A DNA stretch of 64,000 bases from the NCBI GenBank assembly GCA_017428545.1, contig JAFRQR010000014.1:1-64000 (forward strand), read 5' to 3'. Every line of letters begins with the position of its first letter. Position 1 is the first letter of the stretch. Made by a program: the position numbers and the translations under genes. The stretch is from Clostridiales bacterium. GTDB lineage: Bacteria > Bacillota > Clostridia > Saccharofermentanales > Saccharofermentanaceae. The notes below the pieces were generated by a model. The model saw only the letters and a program-made list of their open reading frames with translations. It had not been told where the DNA came from and made no database searches. Shown here in pieces: positions 56,692-64,000 of this stretch.

Positions 56692-58012
56692 AGCAGGCCT
56701 GATCGGATCCCCGCTGGGGCATTCGATGTCGCCCTATATCCATGAGCGGATCATGGAGGCCAGTGGCATTTCCGGAACCTACGAACTTTATGAGATCTCA
56801 CCGGAGGAACTTCCGAAATATGCGCCGATCCTGATGCGTGATCTGACGGGATTTAATGTCACGATCCCGCACAAAGTCAGCATCCTTCCTTTCCTCGATG
56901 AAACAGCACCGATGGTCAAAGAATACGGAGCGGCCAATACCGTCAGCGGAAAAACCGGCTACAACACCGACGTGGACGGATTTTTGTCCTGCAACATTCC
57001 GATGAAGGATAAGAAAGTCCTTCTTTTAGGTGCCGGCGGCGTTTCCCGTATGATGGCCATCGAAGCCTTAAAAGCCGGCGCGGATCTTTCGATCTGGGCC
57101 AGATCTTCTGAAAAAGCACTTGCCCTTGTAAGTGAGTGCAAGAAGAAAGGGTACGACAAGGTCGCCGTCGCAGATGAAGTTCCCGCGGAAGGTGCTTTTG
57201 ACACGGTATTAAACGGAACGCCCTGCGGCATGTGGCCGAATGTCCACGATACCGCCCCGCATCTTTCGGCATTAAAGAAAGGCGGCACGTTCTTCGATAC
57301 GATCTATAACCCGTGCCCGACGAAGTCCTGCATGCAGGTAAGGGCCGGCGGCGGAACGGCAGTTTCGGGACTGAAGATGCTTCTGAACCAGGCGATCGCC
57401 GCGGAGAAGATCTGGGCTCCGGATGCGCATTTCGATGACGAACGACTCTCGGAGATCCTGCCGGACGTCAGAAACAAACTCTGGGAAAAGAACCCGATCA
57501 AGATCGTTTTCACCGGCTTTATGGGCGCGGGAAAGACCAGCATCGGAAGAAAGACCGCAGAGGACATGAAGGTGCCTTTTACGGATCTGGACGAGCGGAT
57601 AGAAATGATCGCGGGATGCCCGATCACGGAGATCTTCAAAAAGGACGGCGAAGAAACCTTCCGAAGGATGGAGCACGACGTACTGAAGGCAGTCCTTGAA
57701 GGATCCGGGTCCGAGGTCATTTCGCTGGGCGGTGGTGTGCTCACAAACGAAGAGAACAGAAAGCTTCTTTCCGATAGCAAAGCCCTGGTCATTTATCTTC
57801 AGGCGGATGCGGACACGATCTGGGAGAGAGTGAAGGACGATACGACAAGACCGCTTCTTCAGGCTTCCGACAAAGACACCGCCTACAAGAATATGTGCGA
57901 AAGACTGAAAAACAGAGAAGAGTCATATCTGGCCGGATCCGACGTCGTCGTATCCGCCGTGGGCGAAAAAGAAGAAGTGTTCGACAGGGTGAAGAAATTA
58001 CTCCTGCCGTGA
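56678..58012 (+). CDS. aroE-aroK: Shikimate dehydrogenase - shikimate kinase fusion
   Basis: A 444-residue bifunctional protein. Residues 1-265 are AroE: GSPLGHSMSPYIHE, the catalytic Lys in NVTIPHK, YNTDVDGF, and the NADP loop LGAGGVSRM. Residues about 272-444 are AroK: Walker A GFMGAGKTS, DLDERIE, the shikimate-binding FRRME, SLGGGV and TRPLL, all canonical. It would carry 3-dehydroshikimate to shikimate-3-phosphate in one polypeptide. The fusion is uncommon, and no linker of note joins the parts. The start overlaps tyrA by 14 bases; aroB follows after 100 bases. Confidence 0.93.
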   Translation: MSAIKAGLIGSPLGHSMSPYIHERIMEASGISGTYELYEISPEELPKYAPILMRDLTGFNVTIPHKVSILPFLDETAPMVKEYGAANTVSGKTGYNTDVDGFLSCNIPMKDKKVLLLGAGGVSRMMAIEALKAGADLSIWARSSEKALALVSECKKKGYDKVAVADEVPAEGAFDTVLNGTPCGMWPNVHDTAPHLSALKKGGTFFDTIYNPCPTKSCMQVRAGGGTAVSGLKMLLNQAIAAEKIWAPDAHFDDERLSEILPDVRNKLWEKNPIKIVFTGFMGAGKTSIGRKTAEDMKVPFTDLDERIEMIAGCPITEIFKKDGEETFRRMEHDVLKAVLEGSGSEVISLGGGVLTNEENRKLLSDSKALVIYLQADADTIWERVKDDTTRPLLQASDKDTAYKNMCERLKNREESYLAGSDVVVSAVGEKEEVFDRVKKLLLP

Positions 58013-58112
58013 TAAAATAGAAAAAGACGGGCAGTGCTTTTGCCGGACCCGAAAAGCGCGGGGTGAAAGCTTCCGCGCGAGATAAAAAGATGAGTAAAGA
58101 GAGGTAACAAAT

Positions 58113-59153
58113 ATGCCGGAAATCATGGCCAATACCAATCATGGAAAATATCCGATCCTGATCAGAACAGGAGCGCTCGCCCAGCTCGGAGAAGTTGCGG
58201 GTAAGACAGTAAGAAGCAGAAAGGCGTTCATCGTTACCGACGATATCGTTGAAGGCCTGTATTTCGAAGCGGCGAAAAAGTCGCTGGAGGCATCCGGGTT
58301 TGAGGTCGCTTCCTATGTGATCCCGAACGGCGAAGCCAGTAAGTGCGAGACAAAACTTTTCGAGATCTATACTGCGATGAATGCTTTCGGCATGGCGAGA
58401 ACAGACCTTGTGATCGCGCTCGGCGGCGGTGTTGTCGGCGATCTTGCAGGATTTGCGGCCGCGACCTATATGCGCGGATGTAATCTCATCCAGGTACCGA
58501 CGACGCTCCTGGCGCAGGTGGACTCCAGTATCGGCGGAAAGACCGGAATCGATATGCCGTTCGGCAAGAACTGCGTCGGTGCTTTTTACCAGCCGAAAGC
58601 CGTCGTCATCGATCCGGGTCTTCTGAAGTCCCTGTCGAGGGCACGTATGGCCGAGGGTATGGCGGAAGTCATCAAGTACGGCTGCATCCGCGATGCGATG
58701 CTTTTCGAGGCGATCGAAAAGGGCCAGGCGGATATGGAGTGGATGATCCAGCGCTGCGTAAAGATCAAGACCACGGTCGTTCAAAACGACGAGTACGATA
58801 CCGGAGAGAGAATGCTTCTTAATTTCGGCCACACCTGGGGCCATGCGATCGAGAAGGTCTCCGGCTACACAAGATATACCCATGGAGAGGCGGTCGCGAT
58901 CGGCATGATCAAAGCAGTCGACCTCGGCGTCAAGCTCGGCGAGACCCCGGAGGGAGTAAAAGAGCGTATCCTTGCTGTCCTCGAGAAATGGCACCTGCCG
59001 ACATCGACGGATCTTCCGGTCGAGGATCTGTATCAGACGATGCTCAGTGATAAGAAAAAACTCAACGGCAAGGTCTACTATGTCATGATCAATAACATCG
59101 GCGAGAGTAAGACCCGGCCGCTTTCCGAGCAGGAACTTCACGACCTGCTGTGA
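58113..59153 (+). CDS. aroB: 3-dehydroquinate synthase
   Basis: A 346-residue NAD- and zinc-dependent cyclase that makes 3-dehydroquinate from DAHP. Seen are NGEASKCETK, the NAD glycine loop ALGGGVVGDLAGFAAATYMRG, PTTLLAQVDSSIGGKTG, the zinc ligands in AEVIKYG (Glu) and LNFGHTWGHAIE (His), and HGEAVAIGM (His). Length typical. GAGAGG precedes the ATG. The 100 bases upstream hold one octamer copy (58034-58041) but no gene or terminator. Confidence 0.95.
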   Translation: MPEIMANTNHGKYPILIRTGALAQLGEVAGKTVRSRKAFIVTDDIVEGLYFEAAKKSLEASGFEVASYVIPNGEASKCETKLFEIYTAMNAFGMARTDLVIALGGGVVGDLAGFAAATYMRGCNLIQVPTTLLAQVDSSIGGKTGIDMPFGKNCVGAFYQPKAVVIDPGLLKSLSRARMAEGMAEVIKYGCIRDAMLFEAIEKGQADMEWMIQRCVKIKTTVVQNDEYDTGERMLLNFGHTWGHAIEKVSGYTRYTHGEAVAIGMIKAVDLGVKLGETPEGVKERILAVLEKWHLPTSTDLPVEDLYQTMLSDKKKLNGKVYYVMINNIGESKTRPLSEQELHDLL

Positions 59154-59210
59154 GAAGATCCGATCTGTCCCTTGAGGGAGAACAAGGCGGCCGGATCAAA
59201 AGGAGAAACT

Positions 59211-60581
59211 TTGGAAAAAGAACTGCTAAAGAAACAACTATCGGAGTTTTATGCTTCCGGCAAACTCGGCATCACTCCGGGAAAACTCTCGGGTGATGTT
59301 TTTGTGCCGCAGAGCAAAAGCGCCGCACACAGAGCGCTGATCATGGCTTTCCTTTCCGGTGATATCGAGCTTGCAAAGATCGACGAGTCCTGTGTTTCAG
59401 ATGATATCAAAGCGACGAAGCGCGCTCTTCTTTCTATGGGAAAAGCACTTGCCGCCTCTTGTAACGGCAAGGAAATTTCCGCATGTCCTTCCGGCGACCC
59501 GGTCGAGATCGACTGTAAAGAGTCCGGCTCGACACTTCGTTTTCTGATCCCGCTTGCAGCTGTACTCGGTATCCCGACGAAGTTTATCGGATCCGGAAGA
59601 CTTCCGCAGCGCCCGGTCAAAGAATACGAGGGCGTTTTCGAAGGCTCCGGTGCGAAGATGACTTATCTCGATGAGACAGGACTTTCCCTTCCTCTTCTGA
59701 TCACGGGAAAGATGAAAGCCGGTGAGTATACACTCCCCGGAAATGTCAGTTCCCAGTATATCTCGGGCCTTCTCATGGCGCTGTCCGTAGCAGAAGGACC
59801 ATCCCGCCTGACGCTCACGACACAGCTCGAGTCCCGCCCGTATGTAGATCTGACCTGCGAAGTCATGCGTTCGTTCGGTGTAGAAGTCGAAGAAGAAAAC
59901 GACGGCTATTCTCTTAAGTGTGAAAAGAAACCGTCCCGCACGGATGAATTTGAAGTCGAGGCAGATTACTCGCAGGCGGCTTTCTGGCTGGTGGCCAACT
60001 ATCTCGGATCGAAGGTGAACTTAAAAAATCTTCCGGAAAAGACTGCGCAGGGCGACCGCGCGATCGTGGATCTTCTTTCGGGACTTTCTGAAGTGGAGAA
60101 GAAAAACGACGAAGCGGAAGAAAGAGATGCCGAAGAAGGAAGGATCACCGATCCTGAAAAAAGAGACATATTTGAGATGGACGCCAGAGACGTGCCGGAT
60201 CTGGTTCCGGTATTTGCCATTGCGGCGGCTGCAACGAACTGCATCACGAGAATCGTGCATGCCGAGAGACTGAGAATAAAAGAGTCCGACCGTATCGCTT
60301 CGACCTCGGCGATGCTTACTGCACTTGGCGTGAGAAACAAGATCACGGAAGACGGACTGGAAATAGACGGGCAGAGTGCCAAAGGAAAGAAGTGCTTTTC
60401 GGGCGGAACCGTGGACAGCTATAAGGATCACCGTCTTGTCATGGCGGCAGCTGTGGCGGCGGTCTGCGCATCGGATACGGTATGGATCAAGGACCCGGTC
60501 GCGGTCGAAAAATCCTATCCGTCATTTTTCGAGGATTATTTGAATTTGGGAGGAAATATACATGGGATCAACGTGGGGTAA
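59211..60581 (+). CDS. aroA: 3-phosphoshikimate 1-carboxyvinyltransferase (EPSP synthase)
   Basis: A 456-residue enzyme that joins phosphoenolpyruvate to shikimate-3-phosphate. Visible motifs are PQSKSAAHRALIMAFLSG, DCKESGSTLRFLIPLA with GSGRLPQRP, and DHRLVMAAAVAA near the end. An insert of about 20 acidic residues (EEKKNDEAEERDAEEGRITD-like, near 300-320) precedes FEMDARDVPDLVPVFA. In the inhibitor-binding GSGRLPQRP loop the spacing is class II-like; this is only a suggestion. TTG 59211 is chosen: AAAAGGAG lies five bases upstream, and an earlier TTG has none. Overlaps aroC by 20 bases. Confidence 0.94.
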   Translation: MEKELLKKQLSEFYASGKLGITPGKLSGDVFVPQSKSAAHRALIMAFLSGDIELAKIDESCVSDDIKATKRALLSMGKALAASCNGKEISACPSGDPVEIDCKESGSTLRFLIPLAAVLGIPTKFIGSGRLPQRPVKEYEGVFEGSGAKMTYLDETGLSLPLLITGKMKAGEYTLPGNVSSQYISGLLMALSVAEGPSRLTLTTQLESRPYVDLTCEVMRSFGVEVEEENDGYSLKCEKKPSRTDEFEVEADYSQAAFWLVANYLGSKVNLKNLPEKTAQGDRAIVDLLSGLSEVEKKNDEAEERDAEEGRITDPEKRDIFEMDARDVPDLVPVFAIAAAATNCITRIVHAERLRIKESDRIASTSAMLTALGVRNKITEDGLEIDGQSAKGKKCFSGGTVDSYKDHRLVMAAAVAAVCASDTVWIKDPVAVEKSYPSFFEDYLNLGGNIHGINVG

Positions 60582-61647
60582 CCGCATCAGGATAAGTGTT
60601 TTCGGTGAGTCGCACGGACCTGCGATCGGAGTCGTTATCGATGGGCTTCCTGCAGGCATTTCCATCGACGAATCAAGGATCGTAAAAGAGATGCAGAGAA
60701 GAGCGCCCGGCGGATCTCAGGCGGGCGCAACGGCGCGTACGGAAGCAGACCTTCCGACGGTGCTTTCCGGACTTTATAACGGAAAAACAACGGGAACTCC
60801 TCTTGCGATGGAGATCTTAAACACCAATACTCACTCTTCGGACTACGACGGATTTACCGTCACCCCGCGTCCGGGACATGCGGACTATACGGCGAGACTT
60901 CGCTACAAGATGAATAACGACCCAAGAGGCGGCGGACACTTCTCCGGAAGACTTACCGCGCCTGTTCTTTTTGCAGGTGCGATCGCCAAGCAGGTCTTAA
61001 AGGCCAAGTGCGGCGCGGAGGTGTACGGGCACATCATCCGGATCGGCAAGGTCAATGCACCGAGCTGGGAAGAAGAGGAGATGCCGGTCATCCCGACCGA
61101 GGGAAACTTCCCTCAGGAGAACCCTTCGATCGCGACCAGAATGGCCTCTGAGATCGAGGCGGCAAAGTTGGATAATGACTCGGTCGGTGGTATAGTAGAG
61201 GTGATGGCCACGGGATTTCCGGGCGGCATCGGCTCCCCGATGTGGGACACGGTCGAAAGTAACTTCGCCCAGCTGATGTTCGGTGTACCGGCAGTCAAAG
61301 GCGTATCTTTCGGATCCGGCTTTGAAGTGGCAAGCAGAAGAGGCTCGCAGAACAACGACCATCTTTTGTTTAAAGACGGGAAACTCAGAATGTCCACTAA
61401 CCACGGCGGCGGATTTGAAGGCGGCATCAGTAACGGCATGCCGATCCTAGCGCAGGTGGCATTTAAACCGACACCGTCGATCGGCGCGGAGCAGGATACC
61501 GTGGACCTGGACGCGAAAGAAAACGTGAAAATACAGATCAAGGGGCGCCACGATGCATGCATCGTCCCGAGAGCTCTTCCGGTAGCGGAAGGCTGCCTCG
61601 CACTGGCGCTTCTGGATGCATATATGGCAAAAGGAGAACTTGCATGA
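60562..61647 (+). CDS. aroC: Chorismate synthase
   Basis: A 361-residue flavin-dependent enzyme forming chorismate from EPSP. GESHGPAIGVVIDGLPAG (signature 1), NNDPRGGGHFSGRLTAP (replacing the usual RPGHADYTARLRY context, which is also present just before), GSGFEVASRRGSQNND and HGGGFEGGISNG are all present. Length typical. The start lies within the end of aroA (20-base overlap, with GGGAGG upstream), and its stop overlaps the next start by ATGA. Confidence 0.95.
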   Translation: MGSTWGNRIRISVFGESHGPAIGVVIDGLPAGISIDESRIVKEMQRRAPGGSQAGATARTEADLPTVLSGLYNGKTTGTPLAMEILNTNTHSSDYDGFTVTPRPGHADYTARLRYKMNNDPRGGGHFSGRLTAPVLFAGAIAKQVLKAKCGAEVYGHIIRIGKVNAPSWEEEEMPVIPTEGNFPQENPSIATRMASEIEAAKLDNDSVGGIVEVMATGFPGGIGSPMWDTVESNFAQLMFGVPAVKGVSFGSGFEVASRRGSQNNDHLLFKDGKLRMSTNHGGGFEGGISNGMPILAQVAFKPTPSIGAEQDTVDLDAKENVKIQIKGRHDACIVPRALPVAEGCLALALLDAYMAKGELA

Positions 61648-62384
61648 AAACGATACTGATCATGAACGGCCCGAATCTCTCACAGCTGGGAAAGAGAGAT
61701 CCGAAACATTACGGATCCGGAACTCTTTCTGATCTGGAGAATGCCTGCATCAACAAAGGCATCGAGCTGGGCGTGAAAGTACAGTGCTTCCAGTCGGAGT
61801 CCGAGTCGGCTCTGATCAAAAAACTCCATAACTCCATGGGAGCCATCGACGGTATCGTCTTAAATGCCGGTGCATATACACACTATAGTATTGCCCTTCG
61901 TGACGCGATCGAACTGATAAAGATCCCGGTCATCGAAGTGCATCTTTCCGATATTCATAACAGAGAAGACTTCAGAAACACTTCCGTCATCGAAGATGTC
62001 TGCGTCGAGCAGGTCTGCGGCATGGGCGTGAAGGGGTATCTGGTCGCGATGGAAAAACTCGTTGAAAAGTATATCTCCATCGACTCCGACGCGGCAGAAG
62101 TACTTACCGCCGTTACCGATCCGCTCTTTGAAGAAAGAGCCGCTCTTAACGAGATCGATAAGGAAATGTTTGTGCTTTTCGAGCGGAGAATGAAACATGT
62201 AGACAGAATTGCGAAGATCAAGGCCGAAAAGGGGCTGCCGACGAAGATCCCGTCCCGTGAAGCCGAGATATTAGAGCGGGTCGGACAATCCGTAGACCCA
62301 CAGTACAGTGAGTCGGCGAAGGCACTGATGCAGGAGATCCTGCGGCTTTCCCGAACGCGACAGCAGGAGATCAACAAGGAGTGA
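61644..62384 (+). CDS. aroQ: Type II 3-dehydroquinase - chorismate mutase fusion
   Basis: A 246-residue protein with two catalytic domains. Residues 1-150 are a type II dehydroquinase: NGPNLSQLGKRDPKHYG (catalytic Arg and Tyr), NAGAYTHYSIALRDAI, EVHLSDIHNREDFRNTS. Residues about 158-246 are an AroQ-class all-alpha chorismate mutase: LNEIDKEMFVLFERRMKHVD, IAKIKAEKGLP, SREAEILERV. It would act at step three of the shikimate pathway and again after chorismate, giving prephenate to TyrA. In the first motif the usual N-x-L-G-x-R-E reads S-Q-L-G-K-R-D. ATG 61644 overlaps aroC by ATGA. Confidence 0.9.
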   Translation: MKTILIMNGPNLSQLGKRDPKHYGSGTLSDLENACINKGIELGVKVQCFQSESESALIKKLHNSMGAIDGIVLNAGAYTHYSIALRDAIELIKIPVIEVHLSDIHNREDFRNTSVIEDVCVEQVCGMGVKGYLVAMEKLVEKYISIDSDAAEVLTAVTDPLFEERAALNEIDKEMFVLFERRMKHVDRIAKIKAEKGLPTKIPSREAEILERVGQSVDPQYSESAKALMQEILRLSRTRQQEINKE

Positions 62385-62389
62385 CATAA

Positions 62390-64000
62390 ATGCAGAAGAC
62401 CAGGATCAGATATTGCGCGAGCATACTGCTCGTCCTGATGTTAATTCTCACACCACTAAGGTTTTTACGCGCGGCAGATGCGGAAGCAAATGTCGAAGCG
62501 AATAACGGCAACTTTACGATCTATTCCATCAAGAATAATACCGATAAAGAAATGTCCGGATGGACAGTCACGATCAAGGGCGTGCCGGAAGGTGCCGTAG
62601 TACAAAATGCTTGGAACGCATCCTGTTCTTTATCCGGTGGCACGTTGACTTTTTCCTCGAATCAGGACTGGAACAGTACGATCAAACCCGGCGAGACGAT
62701 CTATGTCAGTGTCGGATGCTATATGGAAATAGCCGGACCTGACGGAAATTATGCTATGGGCAGCTGGTCTCCTTCGAGTGTTACCGTTACTCCGAAATTC
62801 AGCGGAGCTTCAAATACTCCGACGCCGGTTCCTGCAACCCCGACTCCGATTCCGACAGCCGCACCTACTGCGGCACCGACTGCAGCTCCTACCGCTGCAC
62901 CTACGGCAGCCCCGACAGCGGCGCCGACCGCAGCTCCTGTAAACCCGACAGTCGCACCGACCGAGACGACGGTCGTTCCGGCAGATACTACGACTACTGA
63001 AGTAGTGGAAACTACACCGGATCCGAATGCGGGCACGGCGGTTCCTGTTGCGGGAGATGACTGGCTGACGACAGACGGCAATAAGATCGTGGACCAGAAC
63101 GGTACACAGGTCTGGCTGACGGGCATCAACTGGTTCGGTTATAACACCGGCACGAACATTTTCGACGGATGCTGGAACTGCAATATGGATCAGGCATTAA
63201 AGGCGATCGCGGATCACGGATTCAATTTCCTGCGTATCCCGATGTCCGCCGAGCTTGTTCTGAATTGGAAGAACGGCGTATATCCGGAAGCGAATTTCAA
63301 TCAGGCAAATAACGCCGAGCTCGTCGGCATGAACAGCCAGCAGATCTTTGACTACGCGCTTTCGCTCTGCCAGAAGTACGGCATCAAGGTCATGCTCGAT
63401 ATCCACAGCGCCAATACGGATGCGTCCGGCCACATGGCTAACCTCTGGTACACCGATAAGGTATCGCTCCAGGATTATTATGATTCCCTTTCTTATCTTG
63501 CTGACCGTTATAAGGACAACGATACGGTCGTGGCGTATGACCTGAAAAATGAGCCTCATGGAAAGCCGAACGAAGAGAAGGCGATCTGGAATGATTCCGA
63601 GCTGGACAACAACTGGAAGCATGTGGCCGAGACCGCCGGAAATCTCGTCCTCGATGCGAACCCGAATGCCCTGATCATGATCGAAGGCATCGAGATCTAT
63701 CCGAAGGATCTTACTGCGAATGCGGATTTCTCCAGCACAAGTGATGCGGATTATTACTACAACTGGTGGGGTGCTAACCTCCGTGGCGTCAAAGACTATC
63801 CGATCGATTTCGGATCTCCCGAGAGAAACCGCCAGATCGTTTATTCCCCGCACGACTACGGTCCGACAGTCTATGAACAGCCGTGGTTCCAGGGTTCTTT
63901 TGACTATGAATCGTTAAAGGCAGACTGCTGGAACGATAACTGGCTCTTTATCCATAACGAAGGGATCGCGCCGATCCTGATCGGTGAATGGGGCGGATTT
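62390..64000 (+). CDS. Secreted GH5 glycanase with N-terminal carbohydrate-binding module (cut by window end)
   Basis: Open to the last base (537 codons seen). Signal peptide (residues 6-33), then a CBM2-like beta module (about 38-140; GWTVTIKGVPEGAVV, SGGTLTFSS, GSWSPSSVTV), a Pro/Thr/Ala linker with six APT units (about 145-205), and a GH5 barrel from about 225 (WLTGINWFGYNTG). The acid/base E388 is in DLKNEPHG and the nucleophile E533 in LIGEWGG, at the edge. Cellulase (endoglucanase) is the likely activity. AAGGAG lies inside the end of the upstream gene, and the ATG is six bases after that stop, without a terminator. Confidence 0.92.
   Translation, partial: MQKTRIRYCASILLVLMLILTPLRFLRAADAEANVEANNGNFTIYSIKNNTDKEMSGWTVTIKGVPEGAVVQNAWNASCSLSGGTLTFSSNQDWNSTIKPGETIYVSVGCYMEIAGPDGNYAMGSWSPSSVTVTPKFSGASNTPTPVPATPTPIPTAAPTAAPTAAPTAAPTAAPTAAPTAAPVNPTVAPTETTVVPADTTTTEVVETTPDPNAGTAVPVAGDDWLTTDGNKIVDQNGTQVWLTGINWFGYNTGTNIFDGCWNCNMDQALKAIADHGFNFLRIPMSAELVLNWKNGVYPEANFNQANNAELVGMNSQQIFDYALSLCQKYGIKVMLDIHSANTDASGHMANLWYTDKVSLQDYYDSLSYLADRYKDNDTVVAYDLKNEPHGKPNEEKAIWNDSELDNNWKHVAETAGNLVLDANPNALIMIEGIEIYPKDLTANADFSSTSDADYYYNWWGANLRGVKDYPIDFGSPERNRQIVYSPHDYGPTVYEQPWFQGSFDYESLKADCWNDNWLFIHNEGIAPILIGEWGGF

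Overview
The window looks like a mid-GC chromosome segment of an anaerobic, fibre-degrading Clostridia (Firmicutes). The support is a ctsR-mcsA-mcsB-clpC operon with a consensus CtsR box, sigma-A promoters (TTGACA-17-TATAAT type), strong AGGAGG ribosome sites, rpoB/rpoC of Firmicutes type, a CD1871A-type CXXC protein, a TIGR03915 protein, and a secreted GH5 glycanase with an N-terminal carbohydrate-binding module. A rumen or gut lineage of the Saccharofermentans/Ruminococcaceae kind is my best guess, but the species cannot be fixed from the sequence alone.

Layout. 0-1.2 kb: the left edge holds the tail of an unknown gene and a zinc-ribbon-type membrane protein without its N-terminal half, a possible insertion boundary. 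1.2-11.7 kb: two leftward polyamine units. These are speE-speB-saccharopine dehydrogenase-like, followed by a TlpA/CXXC/4Fe-4S redox trio, and speD-speA followed by a DUF4003 gene; they are separated by a nuclease-like gene, a small membrane protein and a hairpin array. 12-23.3 kb: an AT-rich lipoprotein, cysK, a nadB-nadC-maf unit, two membrane proteins, an M1 peptidase lipoprotein and a membrane-anchored foldase-like protein. 23.4-31 kb: rpoB-rpoC with its own promoter and structured leader. 31.4-39.4 kb: NlpC/P60 hydrolase, GlsB-like protein, the CtsR/McsA/McsB/ClpC protein quality-control operon and a TraX protein. 39.5-45.3 kb: AraC-type regulator, surE, a TIGR03915 gene behind a palindromic operator, a MATE exporter and a small AT-rich island flanked by direct repeats. 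45.3-50.3 kb: a shikimate-kinase-like protein, ArsR regulator, mnmM, GH43, phosphoesterase and a VWA protein. 50.4-55.4 kb: two paralogous solute-binding lipoproteins. 55.6-62.4 kb: a tightly packed aromatic amino acid operon, tyrA, aroE-aroK fusion, aroB, aroA, aroC, and a dehydroquinase-chorismate mutase fusion. 62.4 kb to the end: a GH5 glycanase directly behind the aro operon, cut by the window edge.

How the genes work together. SpeA and SpeB convert arginine through agmatine to putrescine; SpeD and SpeE add the aminopropyl group to make spermidine. The aro operon covers every step from DAHP to chorismate and on to prephenate and hydroxyphenylpyruvate, lacking only DAHP synthase. McsB tags proteins with phosphoarginine for ClpC, and CtsR represses the operon.

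Most unusual signals. (1) The octamer GTGCTTTT/AAAAGCAC occurs at least 40 times (about 2 expected), nearly always preceded by a purine, in both orientations, in all codon phases and between genes; this resembles the density of a DNA uptake sequence. (2) Three intergenic regions carry arrays of inverted repeats, each built from its own locus-specific word but with the same architecture. (3) A palindromic core is shared by two large hairpins 22 kb apart. All counts were made by eye.
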